Assembly (NCBI GenBank): GCA_031279515.1
Contig: JAITII010000070.1
Span: 1-41,222 of the forward strand
Direction of reading: 5' to 3'
Length of the DNA stretch: 41,222 nt
Source: Deltaproteobacteria bacterium
Lineage (GTDB): Bacteria > Desulfobacterota > Desulfarculia > Adiutricales > Adiutricaceae
Part shown: in pieces, positions 30,001 to 38,341 of the stretch
Layout: each line of letters opens with the position of its first letter
Numbering within the stretch: position 1 is the stretch's first letter
Program-made: the position numbers and the translations under genes
Notes under the pieces: generated by a model
Told to the model about the DNA's origin: nothing
Database searches by the model: none
The model's input: the letters and a program-made list of their open reading frames with translations, nothing else

Positions 30001-30781
30001 TATCTTAAGCGTCATACTTCATGCCGGGGTCATAGTGGCTCTGGTGACAGCGGGAGCGGCTGAGCTTGTTTCTCCTGTGAGCGAGATGTTTGTCGTCTTA
30101 AGTGAGTACGATCCCTTGGGCGGTGATTTGGGAGAAGGGTTGCGTGTAGCCTCTCCGCCCCACCCCATACCCTATGAGCCAGAGTTTTACCCACCAGAAC
30201 CAGAAGACTTTGAAGAGGAGTACGAAGAAGAACCGCCCGATCTAGTGGAGCTTATCCAAAGCACCACAGGGGAAGAAATGCCGCAAGTCTTTGAAGAGCC
30301 GCAGGAAGAGCCTCCTCCCAAAAAAGAAGCAAAACCCAAGCCAAAGCCCAAACCTAGACCGGCCCCACAGGCGCCACCCCAAGAGGTTCCTGCAGTTACC
30401 GCTGCTGGAGAGGGCAACTTAGCCCCATCAGCAGGCCAATCCGTGGGAACGCTTGGCCCAGGAGGGCAGGGGGGAGGAACGGGTAAGGGTACGGCGAGGA
30501 TTTTGGATTCCTATATCTCCAAGGTCAGAAACAAAATGGACCGGAACAAAAAATACCCCACCCGTACCAATGCCACAAGCGGGGTGGTGGAGATAAATTT
30601 TACTATCCTGTCAAGTGGTCAGGTGGTTGGAGCTAAGATAGTAGCCAGTTCAGGCAATGACGCCTTTGACGACGAAGTTATGGCGCTTTTGCGCCGAGTT
30701 TCACCATTTGCCCCTATACCCGCGGAGTTGGGAAGGGATAGCTTAAACCTTACAGTGCCGGTTGTTTTTTCCAGAAGATAG
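29963..30781 (+). CDS. tonB: TonB energy transducer
   Basis: 272 aa. N-terminal anchor (SILSVILHAGVIVALVTAGAA) followed by a Pro/Glu-rich (YPPEPEDFEEEYEEEPPDL) and Pro/Lys-rich (KPKPKPKPRPAPQAPP) periplasm-spanning region. The C-terminal TonB domain has ILDSYISKVRNKMDRNKKYP, GVVEINFTILSSGQVVGAKI and SGNDAFDDEVMALLRR. It couples the inner-membrane proton gradient to outer-membrane receptors. Last gene of the operon; ExbB and ExbD are not in the window. A broken copy of this gene lies at 36620-37193. Confidence 0.93.
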   Translation: MPQDEDKTLFHSSILSVILHAGVIVALVTAGAAELVSPVSEMFVVLSEYDPLGGDLGEGLRVASPPHPIPYEPEFYPPEPEDFEEEYEEEPPDLVELIQSTTGEEMPQVFEEPQEEPPPKKEAKPKPKPKPRPAPQAPPQEVPAVTAAGEGNLAPSAGQSVGTLGPGGQGGGTGKGTARILDSYISKVRNKMDRNKKYPTRTNATSGVVEINFTILSSGQVVGAKIVASSGNDAFDDEVMALLRRVSPFAPIPAELGRDSLNLTVPVVFSRR

Positions 30782-31050
30782 TGAAAAGAGTAATTATTCC
30801 ATTTTCTGGAGTAAGACTTATAAATTCCTTTCTTAAAGGTTTTCTTTTAAAGTAACAACGGCAAAATTTCCCAAAAGCTACAGGCGCGTAGCTAAATTTA
30901 GCAATGATTTTTTGAAACATTTTTGCGGCTAATAATGGTTAATAATTACTAGATCCTAGAAACCAGATCTTTAAAACCTTTGGAAGTTTTAGTAGCAAAG
31001 AGGGCCTAAGTTCTGGGTTTTTTGTAAGACAAGAGCATCAAGGGAATCAT
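30782..31050. repeat. Non-coding DNA after tonB, shared with copy 2
   Basis: About 270 bases without a gene, clearly similar to 37194-37477 (for example TACAGGCGCGTAG and TTTGGAAGTTTTAGTAGCA in both). In the copy 2 arrangement it separates the convergent tonB and DUF1638 genes. No clear terminator hairpin was found. Confidence 0.65.
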
Positions 31051-31152
31051 CTAATTTAAAAACTTAAATAAAGAATTTCTGAAATCTTTACATGAGAAAG
31101 CTTTCGGTGTCAATGGGCATTTCACTGATAGAAAAGGCCTTAAGTGTCCTTA
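31051..31152 (-). pseudogene. 3' stub of a second DUF1638 gene
   Basis: The minus strand here matches the last 100 or so bases of the intact DUF1638 gene (37478-37580), including the stop codon region and GAAAGCTTTCGGT. The rest of the gene is missing, and an IS4-type transposase relic begins almost at once. The stub fixes where copy 1 of the duplication ends. Confidence 0.75.
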
Positions 31153-31164
31153 AAGTCAAGAAAG

Positions 31165-31400
31165 CCAATGTTGATTGTCCCTTAGACTTGCGGTTGCTTA
31201 AAATTTTAGATCCAATCAAAAAATTAAAATTGCAATTCATTACGAATAAATTTGATTTGTACCCCGCAACCTTTGCTGATATTTACAGGAAACGGTGGGT
31301 TGTAGAACTATATCAAATGCATCTAGAAAGCTTCATAATTAAGTGGTTTCTTGGAGTTTGGAAAGAGCCGTCCGTATTCAGATTTATAAACCCTAAATAG
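31165..31400 (+). pseudogene. IS4-family transposase relic
   Basis: Plus-strand sequence reads PLDLRLLKILDPIKKLKLQFITNKFDLYPATFADIYRKRWVVELY. This is the 'LR.I.....G....FLTN.FDL.A.TIA.IYR.RW.IELF' block of IS4-group DDE transposases, with the catalytic Glu in the last motif. Only this short central-to-C-terminal part is left. The open frame from 31092 is chimeric, because its first 20 codons are the antisense of the DUF1638 stub. Confidence 0.75.
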
Positions 31401-31904
31401 CTATGCTTCTAGTGAAGTAATTCAGTTTCTTTCAAGCAAAGTTAGTTAAAACTGCACTAATCTAATACATCCAAGCTCTTATAAGGTTGCAAAAGTCATT
31501 CAAGCGCAAGAAAATTTTAATATTCAACATTAGTTCCTCTAGATGAATTTTTTTTCAATTTCATCTGCGATAGCCTAAAGAATTGAATTTTCGTCATTTC
31601 CAGGGACTTTTTGGACTAAGCACTCTTGGATAGAGATAAAATCTTAAATAAAACTTGAAGAAAAGATAAAGCCAAGAAATCAAAAAAGTTGGCTATACAA
31701 TGTGCGGACGCCCCACCCTGAAAAGATTCTGGCCTCGCTCGCTTCGTGCCCCAACTTTGCCCCTTTTGGATGGAATTTTGGCTGTTTTATAAGGGGTATA
31801 TCACGATTAATCTGTATTATTGCCTGGAAAAGCTTGGATTTAAGCCATTATCGGACATTTTCTCCTAAGAAATTGCCAGCTTTTAGGAGGCTAGAGGTAT
31901 AATG
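31401..31904. other. Non-coding junction DNA between the two operon copies
   Basis: About 500 bases with no convincing gene. A 66-codon plus ORF at 31702-31902 has no recognisable features. Part of the stretch may be the decayed end of the IS4-type element. No terminal inverted repeats were identified. Confidence 0.4.
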
Positions 31905-32766
31905 TATATTATTTTGATAAATATAACATAAATTATCAAAAAAGAGATGATATTTTTGCCATTAGGGAAATCGGGTGCTAAGGATGGCTGATAAGATTTT
32001 CCTTATTTTTAGTCACAAGACAAAAAATTTAAAAAATTATTGTCAATAATTCATGACAGTTTTTTTTATTCAATATTTGAAAATGAAGCTATGTCAAAAA
32101 ATTGACTTAAAAATGAAATGCTTAAGACGGGAAGAAATTGACCTTCTAGCAAAAGATCTGTAAAGAAGAAGACATTTTAATTTAAAAATGGGAGATTTTT
32201 AAATTTATTAACTTTACTTTTTAACGGTATTAAACTCAATGATGATAAAATTTTAATGTTGACTTCTAATGTTGGTTTTTATAAAATCTACAAAATAGAG
32301 AAAATTACTACTAGCTCATCACCAAATCCCCTGAAAGATGTCCAAAATAGTTCTCTATAGCTAATCAAGACTAGTTATTAAAGTTTGTCAGAGTCGACAC
32401 AATAACGTGTAGCTTATATTTATAGCTGCAGATTTATTAATAACTTAACTTTTCATTTAGGAGCATTCCATAAACTTATGTATTTCTTAATGGGTTTAAT
32501 TTATGACAAATATATAACTGTGAGCTTACTCTACTTTACCATATAGAAAATCATTACCGCCAGGAATTGATGAAAGAAGAACCTCTTAACTCTCCTAATC
32601 TACTAGTTTATTCCAACCCTGGTTAAATCCTACAACTTCTAGCATACTGATTTAAACCATACTACTTTTTTAGTAAGTTTAAGGATATTTTTGTCCTTAT
32701 TTCTCCTCCAAAATCCGCAATTTTGCGCTATTAAAATAGCCTTTTCGTTTAAAGGAATATTTTTAA

Positions 32767-33207
32767 ATGGATAGGGTAACCCCTTATTCAAGAAAAAAAC
32801 TGAAACAGGGAAGAAAAATAAAGAGCATCCCTTTGGCGGAGGTTTTTTTTACCTGCAGTTTTTCTATTGGTGAAGATAACTCTGCTAAAGGGGAAAAAGT
32901 GGGTAAGAGTTAGTACCTATAAAATTCCGAAGGTCTAAAGTAGAAGGTTTTCTTCCATTACAGCTGCTCTTTGAAGGCAAACCCCCAGCAAAGGCAGAGT
33001 TCTTTTAAGATTTTAGAGGTCTTAATCCACCAGACAGCTGGGAATAGCTGAAGCTTTCTATTGCAAAACATATAAGACAGTAAAATTGATTTTCTTCCTT
33101 TTAAAGTTGGACTTTGGAGCTTCAAAGGTCGTCATCCTATAGCTAATGTTGACACTAGAAGGGCTTTAGAGACAGTTCATTTATATAATATTAGTTTTTA
33201 TGTATAA
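32767..33207 (+). pseudogene. DUF4198 pseudogene
   Basis: Starts with ATG at 32767 after TTTAAAGGAATA, like the intact gene at 22929. It keeps pieces such as CTCTTTGAAGGCAAAC and GCTTTCTATTGCAAAAC but has several frameshifts and stops and a large central deletion (about 440 bases left of 830). The end of the gene at TAA 33207 is still recognisable. Confidence 0.85.
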
Positions 33208-33351
33208 GAGAGAAATTGCATGCAAGCAAAAGTCAAATTTTAACCCATTCCCGGTGCTTTGTACTATAACATCAGTCTAAATGATTTTTAGATTGAAACA
33301 GATAGAATAATCATTTTGCTGCCAGGAGCACAGATTTATTTGATACGAGGT

Positions 33352-35556
33352 ATGAAATTGTTAGCTTATAGACATTTCTTTTGGAACCTTTTTGGGCACT
33401 TGAAAGGTTTCTCAAAACTCTTTGCAGGATTTATCTTACTTTTATCACTCACAGTTATAACCTTGAAGGCCAATCCAGTATTGGCACAGGAAAATAATGA
33501 GACCATAAGAGTAACTTCCATCATGGTAACTGTTAGTAGAGTACTTCAAGAACTCATGGATGTACCTATGACAGTTAATGTAGTAACCGCCGAACAGATT
33601 CAAGATGAACCCTATGCCAATATAGCGGATCTATTGGACAATATACCAGGCATAATGTTGGATTATACCAGCGCCATGAGACCTGGTGCGGCGAGAATTA
33701 CTATACGCGGAGAAAATAATTTTCGTACACTTATTCTAATTAATGGAGTCAAAAGCGCAGATAAAGATGGAGCCGACAATACGCTTTTAATTGATCTAAG
33801 CCAAGTGGAACGTATAGAGGTTATTAAAGGCCCAGCTTCTGTTCTTTATGGACCAGAAGCTATAGGAGGTGTCATTAACATAATCACAAAGAAAGGCGGT
33901 ACTAAGCCTTTTGGATTTAGCCAAAACTTTGTATACGATTCTTCAACAGATAGCTTAGAGTCACAAACGGCAATTTTTGGCAGATACAAGGGATTTAATT
34001 ATCGCGTTTCTGGAAACGGAGTAAATGTTCATAATCGAAAAGTACCCAAGAATTCACTACCTGGAAATGAAGCGGTAACTAGCCATTATAGAAACCGCTA
34101 TTATTCAGTACAATTTGGATATAATTGGGGTGTAAACGAAGAAAACAGTTTCTCCATACAGGCCGACAGGTTTAAAAATACTGCATATTATGCCAATGGC
34201 ATAGCAGCCATGTTAAATAATACTATAATGTGGGTTGGCCCTAACGATCGTGACACTTTAACTGGGACCCTCATTTTAAGTGATCTAACAGACAACTTAA
34301 AAAAATTAACTTTGCTTGGTTCTTATCAAGAATTCAATAGGCACATAGTTTCTGACTTTAACGATCCCGATATGTATATACCGCCATATATGGATATGTT
34401 TAATAAAGGCATAAATCATAGTAAGCAAAAACAGACGACTATTTCTGCCCAAGCTGAGTGGTTATTAGGCGATCATCATGTGATAACTGGTTTCGAGTAT
34501 GAACATGATGACGTTACCATTTCTGTATCCACTTATCCGTATACGCCTAACCTACAACCATTTTTTTCTAACGGTAACGTCGTACAGGATACTATCGGTA
34601 TATTTGCCCAGGATGAATGGAGTATCACTGACAAGCTAACTGCTACATTAGGATTGCGTTTTAGCCACATCAGTGGAGAGTATAAATCCAAAGAAGGTAA
34701 CGGATTAGCTAATAAAACTGATTCTAACAAAGACAACAAAGATTCCCATCTTGTCGCTAGTGTTGGATTAGTGTATCGGGTTATAGATGCACTAGCATTA
34801 AGATTTCAATTTTCCCAAGGATATCGGTATCCAACCATAAGGCAGCTTTATACTGGTACTTCTGGTCATGCCGGACCCAATATTACAACCTATCCCAATC
34901 CCGACCTACTACCAGAGACTTCCAACAATTTTGAGATTGGTATGCGTTATATGGACACCAATTGGGACGTAGATTTAGCGGTTTTCTATAGTTCTTCTAA
35001 AAGATTTATTCAGTCGGTAACAGCTGCAGAAAGTCCAATAGGCGTAGCTACGTATATAAATGGCGTAGAGGCCAAAACTTTTGGAGCCGAGTTTAGTGCA
35101 AGTTATGCCATATTGTTAGGTGAAAGAACTCTTACGCCTTATGGATCTGCTACATATCTCGTAAGGGATTTCACCTTTGGGGCAGGACGCTTAAAAGACC
35201 AATCCACAAGAAATACAGGAGTGCCAAAGCTTGAAGGCCGCCTTGGCGTTAAATTTGATACCCCTATAACAGGTTCGCATAAGTTTTTCAGCGATCTTTA
35301 TGTTCAGATGGCTGTGAAAAGTTATAGCGACTTTACATTAAATAGTTATAGCGCCGGTTCAACCCTCACAAATCCTGCTTGGCAAAATGTAAGTTTGAAC
35401 CTTGGAGTAAAAGGCGGTGAAGACCACAAGTATCATGTTACTTTGGCCTTACGCAATATATTCAATCAAGCATATACATTGGGAAGTTCCCGTATGGCCA
35501 GCACCCTTCCGGAACCGGGTTTTCACGTTGTACTTTCTGCAGGCTTTGAATATTGA
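33352..35556 (+). CDS. TonB-dependent receptor, copy 2 (intact)
   Basis: About 735 aa. Signal peptide (LFAGFILLLSLTVITLKANPVLAQ), TonB box (TIRVTSIMVTVSRV), plug with LINGVKSADKDGADNT and ASVLYGPEAIGGVINIITKKGG, and full barrel ending PEPGFHVVLSAGFEY. Clearly paralogous to the 23950-26049 receptor, but with heavy synonymous difference and an AT-richer codon choice. GACACG-type ribosome site ACGAGG lies only one base before ATG 33352. It is 7 bases before TTG 33358, which matches the TTG start inferred for copy 1, so TTG may be the real start. Substrate unknown. It is the only intact gene of copy 2's operon. Confidence 0.93.
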   Translation: MKLLAYRHFFWNLFGHLKGFSKLFAGFILLLSLTVITLKANPVLAQENNETIRVTSIMVTVSRVLQELMDVPMTVNVVTAEQIQDEPYANIADLLDNIPGIMLDYTSAMRPGAARITIRGENNFRTLILINGVKSADKDGADNTLLIDLSQVERIEVIKGPASVLYGPEAIGGVINIITKKGGTKPFGFSQNFVYDSSTDSLESQTAIFGRYKGFNYRVSGNGVNVHNRKVPKNSLPGNEAVTSHYRNRYYSVQFGYNWGVNEENSFSIQADRFKNTAYYANGIAAMLNNTIMWVGPNDRDTLTGTLILSDLTDNLKKLTLLGSYQEFNRHIVSDFNDPDMYIPPYMDMFNKGINHSKQKQTTISAQAEWLLGDHHVITGFEYEHDDVTISVSTYPYTPNLQPFFSNGNVVQDTIGIFAQDEWSITDKLTATLGLRFSHISGEYKSKEGNGLANKTDSNKDNKDSHLVASVGLVYRVIDALALRFQFSQGYRYPTIRQLYTGTSGHAGPNITTYPNPDLLPETSNNFEIGMRYMDTNWDVDLAVFYSSSKRFIQSVTAAESPIGVATYINGVEAKTFGAEFSASYAILLGERTLTPYGSATYLVRDFTFGAGRLKDQSTRNTGVPKLEGRLGVKFDTPITGSHKFFSDLYVQMAVKSYSDFTLNSYSAGSTLTNPAWQNVSLNLGVKGGEDHKYHVTLALRNIFNQAYTLGSSRMASTLPEPGFHVVLSAGFEY

Positions 35557-35774
35557 TAGTTTAATTTGCAATTAGGATACTCTTTTTAGCTTCTTTGGAA
35601 GAGATGGGCTCTGACTTTACAGTATTCATGTTTTGTCTTGAATCCATCTCTTCCATAAATTTGCCTTCCACTTGCTCTTAGCATTCTTTCTTCTCCATTA
35701 ACGCCACCTGCCATGGGAACCAGGATGCTGAGATTTTCAGAATGCGCCAGTCTTTTTAAGACCCTGACGGGCTC
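35557..35774. other. Unassigned insert with an 11-bp inverted repeat
   Basis: Between the receptor stop and the HgdB remnant lies DNA without a counterpart in copy 1. GGAAGAGATGG (35597-35607) and CCATCTCTTCC (35644-35654) can form a stem on either strand. A 63-codon minus ORF (35777-35586) spans it and has no recognised features. It may be a scar of the deletion that removed the TM protein and polyferredoxin genes. Confidence 0.45.
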
Positions 35775-36597
35775 CAATTACCTGCGACTGGGTAGTAAAG
35801 CTAGATGAGCTTTTAAGCCTCTACGGGGTCCAACTCAGCTGTTCTTCGTATCGTGTGAAATTATCCCATATGAAAGATCACCCGGAAGTTAAGGAGCACT
35901 GGCTAGTGTACGCCTCGGGGCTCTAACAATTTTTGCTTACCTTAAGTGGGTTTAAAGAAGCTAAATCCTAAGATATTTAGGCGTTCCATTGCTAACTACC
36001 AGAAGGCTTGGAAGGTCTTTTCTAGCTTTATCGACTTCATCGCCAGACAATGGTGTCCCTTTGCTGGTTTCTTTTGCTATCCAACCCCTTTTTTTTCTAG
36101 GCCTACATAGAGTTCTGGACCCAGTACTTAAAGTTGGCAGTATAGGCTTTGAAGGTAAATGCCAAGGCCACTAAATGCCTCGGGTCTTTATAACCAGCTC
36201 TCCCACATTTTTTCCCAAGCTAAAGATGGCTATGATCATCCATGAAGCGGGACTGGTAGTGGTAATGGACAGTTTCTTTTCCTCGGAAAGGCTCTTTCTC
36301 GGACAGTATTTTTCTTTGAATAGTCTTGCCATGGGCTGTTAAAGGCCTAAGCTCAGCTTTACCCCCAGGGCTGCCAGTACCCAAGCTTTGCCGATAACTA
36401 CCACAGGGGCAATAACATCCTAGCTCCTATCCACATAAAGCTTTATGACGGCGTTAGCTTCCAAGTACTTAAAGCCTGCCATCCCTTTGAACTAGAATCC
36501 CTCTCAATTAGTGGCCAAGGTAAAGGGGGAGGGCCTTAAGTATCTAAAGCTTAAGACAGCCAGACTTTCCCAAAGCGCCTTAGTTGGCTTTTCGTTA
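35775..36597 (+). pseudogene. HgdB-like gene remnant
   Basis: From ACCTGCGACTGGGT onward it follows the copy 1 gene from 28817 to the end. Recognisable pieces include TCDWVVKLDELLSLYGV, and near the end CATCCCTTTGAACTAGAATCCCTCTCA. Many frameshifts and stops interrupt it. The first third of the gene, with two of the three cluster Cys, is missing. Confidence 0.85.
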
Positions 36598-36619
36598 ATA
36601 CCTGCCAAAAAAGAGAGAG

Positions 36620-37193
36620 ACCCCATACCCTATGAGCCGGAGTTTTACCCATCAGAACTAGAAGACTCTCAAAGGAGTACGAAAGAAACCGCCCTATCTT
36701 ATGTAGCTCATCCAAAGCACCAGAGGGAACGAATGCCATAGGAAGACCCTCCTATCAAAAAAGAAGCAAAACCCAAACCTAGACCAGCCCTCCAAGAGGT
36801 TCCTGCTAGTTTCCACAGCTAGAGGGACAACTTAGCCCCATCAGCGGGCCAGTCCATGGGAGCGCTTGGCCCGGGAGGGAGGGGGGCAACGGGTAAGGGT
36901 ACGGCAAGGATTTTGGATTCCTATATCTCCAAGGTCAGAAACAAAATGGACCGCAATAAAAAATACCCCGCCCGTACCAATGCTACAAGCGGGGTGGTGG
37001 AGATAAATTTTTTCTATCCTGTCAAGTGGTCAGGTGGTTGGAGCTAAGATAGTAGCAAGTTTAGGGAATGCCGCCTTTGACGATGAAATTATGGCGCTTT
37101 TGCGCCGAGTTTCACCATTTGCCCCCAATACCCGCGGAGTTGGCAAGGGAAAGCTTAAAGCTTAGGGTGCCGGTTGTTTTTTCCAGAAGATAG
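36620..37193 (+). pseudogene. tonB pseudogene
   Basis: Starts inside the Pro-rich region (CCATACCCTATGAGCC, equal to 30165 in copy 1), so the promoter-proximal part and the membrane anchor are gone. A short open frame (36856-37047) still encodes ILDSYISKVRNKMDRNKKYP, nearly identical to the intact TonB. A frameshift in the next strand (after VVEINF) ends the domain. The stop TAG at 37191 matches the intact gene. Confidence 0.88.
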
Positions 37194-37477
37194 TGAAAAG
37201 TGCGGATAAAATAGAATAAATATTCCTTTTTCTGGAGTAACACTTATAAAGTCCTCTCTTAAAGGCCTTCTTTTCAAGTAAAAAAGCCAACATTTCCAGA
37301 AAGTTACAGGCGCGTAGTTAAATTTAGCTAGGATTTCTGGAAAACATTTCTGCGGCTAAAAATGGTTAAAAATTACTAGACCCCAGAAAGCAAATGTTTA
37401 AAACTTTTGGAAGTTTTAGTAGCATAGAGAGGTAAAATTGGGGCTTTTTTGTAAGACAAGAGCATCAAGGGAATCTT
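37194..37477. repeat. Non-coding DNA between tonB remnant and DUF1638
   Basis: Copy 2 counterpart of 30782-31050. No gene is seen. Confidence 0.6.
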
Positions 37478-38059
37478 CTAATTTAAAAACTCCAAAAAGA
37501 ATTTCTCAAAGTGTTCCATGGGAAAGCTTTCGGTTTCAATGGGCACTTCTATGATGGAAAAGGCCTCAAGTGTCTCCTCGTCCGTAAGAGGGCATAAGCC
37601 CATGTCTAAAACTAAGATTCTGTCGTAGCGACCGAAGTTAATGCGGAAATCCGTATCGTCCCAGCCCAACATTTCCCTCATGCCGTCACCGGCAAACCAG
37701 GTCTTCCTGATCCACTGTGGCGTGATAACCATCGTGTTATTTTTCTCCAGTTCTGCCAAGCGCTCTTCACCCACTATGGCACCTAAGCAGTTCTTTGTCG
37801 AAAGAAGTGGATACCCGCGCTCTTGAGCCATGCTCTTTAAGTCAGGCAGGCACCCAAAACCTATGAGGAGCCTTACCTTTTCATCGCCTGGAGGCGTTTC
37901 GGCGAAAATTTCATCCAATCTTTTTTGAAGTATGTTCATGTCGTTGTGTAGACCAGCACGTATCCAGACAACGTCTACCTCGTATTCAGGGTGTTTGTCT
38001 AAGACGTACTTCATTTCTTCTTCTAAAATGTTACAGGCAATTATTGTGCGTTTTGTCAT
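37478..38059 (-). CDS. DUF1638-family protein
   Basis: 193 aa, no signal peptide or TM segment. TIIACNILEEEMKYVLDKHP at the N-terminus and VRLLIGFGCLPDLKSM, YPLLSTKNCLGAIVGEERL and WIRKTWFAGD further on fit DUF1638, a family of unknown function often found near corrinoid methyltransferase genes in anaerobes. Conserved Cys occur at about residues 9, 70 and 92. AAAGGAG precedes the ATG. The gene is divergent from the flavoprotein gene and convergent with the operon. A 3' stub of a second copy lies at 31051-31152. Confidence 0.82.
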   Translation of the reverse strand: MTKRTIIACNILEEEMKYVLDKHPEYEVDVVWIRAGLHNDMNILQKRLDEIFAETPPGDEKVRLLIGFGCLPDLKSMAQERGYPLLSTKNCLGAIVGEERLAELEKNNTMVITPQWIRKTWFAGDGMREMLGWDDTDFRINFGRYDRILVLDMGLCPLTDEETLEAFSIIEVPIETESFPMEHFEKFFLEFLN

Positions 38060-38231
38060 ATAGATGACTCCTTTAAGTCCACAAAGAGTTACCGGGAAAA
38101 AGCTCCCTTAGACCATAATCTAGTTTTAACTCATTTTGCTTTATAAAATTGTAACTTTGGCTACATAATTACACTTTTATCCTGTATCCTTTGCTACGGA
38201 GTTTTTATACAATATAAGATATCTTGACTCA

Positions 38232-38243
38232 TCCCTTAAGGGA
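38232..38243. promoter_or_regulatory. 12-bp palindrome within a possible promoter
   Basis: TCCCTTAAGGGA is a perfect palindrome. It falls in the spacer of a possible plus-strand promoter, TTGACT (38224-38229) followed after 17 bases by ATTACC, a weak -10. A palindrome in this position could be an operator for the flavoprotein gene. Confidence 0.4.
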
Positions 38244-38260
38244 CTGATTACCGGTCAAAG

Positions 38261-38298
38261 TGCCTCAAAACCTTTTCCAGGAAATAGGTTTTGAGGCA
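38261..38298 (+). terminator. Perfect 13-bp hairpin, possible attenuator before the flavoprotein gene
   Basis: TGCCTCAAAACCT (38261-38273) and AGGTTTTGAGGCA (38286-38298) are exact complements, and TTTCC/GGAAA extend pairing into the loop. TTTATTAAAATT follows. It stands 43 bases before the flavoprotein start and could act as an attenuator or terminator, or as a protein-binding site. Confidence 0.55.
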
Positions 38299-38341
38299 TT
38301 TATTAAAATTACATAAATTAACTTGTGGGAGAACCTTTGTT

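Larger units (their letters stand above)
22050..31152 (+). repeat. Segmental duplication, copy 1 (complete operon)
   Basis: This segment is homologous, in the same order and orientation, to 31905-37590. By eye, homology covers the non-coding upstream DNA, DUF4198, the receptor, part of the HgdB-like gene, tonB, about 270 bases of non-coding DNA after tonB, and the 3' end of the DUF1638 gene. Copy 1 keeps all operon genes; only the receptor carries an in-frame TGA. The left limit is approximate because the upstream DNA is AT-rich and diverged. Confidence 0.85.
31905..37590 (+). repeat. Segmental duplication, copy 2 (mostly decayed operon)
   Basis: Homologous in order to 22050-31152. It contains, in order: similar upstream non-coding DNA (31905-32766), a broken DUF4198 gene, an intact receptor, an HgdB remnant, a tonB remnant, the shared non-coding DNA and the DUF1638 3' end. 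The TM protein, the polyferredoxin, the first part of the HgdB-like gene, the small protein and the front of tonB are deleted. By eye, identity looks highest around the tonB C-terminal domain and lowest in the receptor. Confidence 0.85.

Noticed and set aside
31092..31400. Stand-alone 102-aa gene
   Set aside because: Its first part is antisense to a DUF1638 stub and its second part is a transposase fragment, so the frame is a chance fusion.
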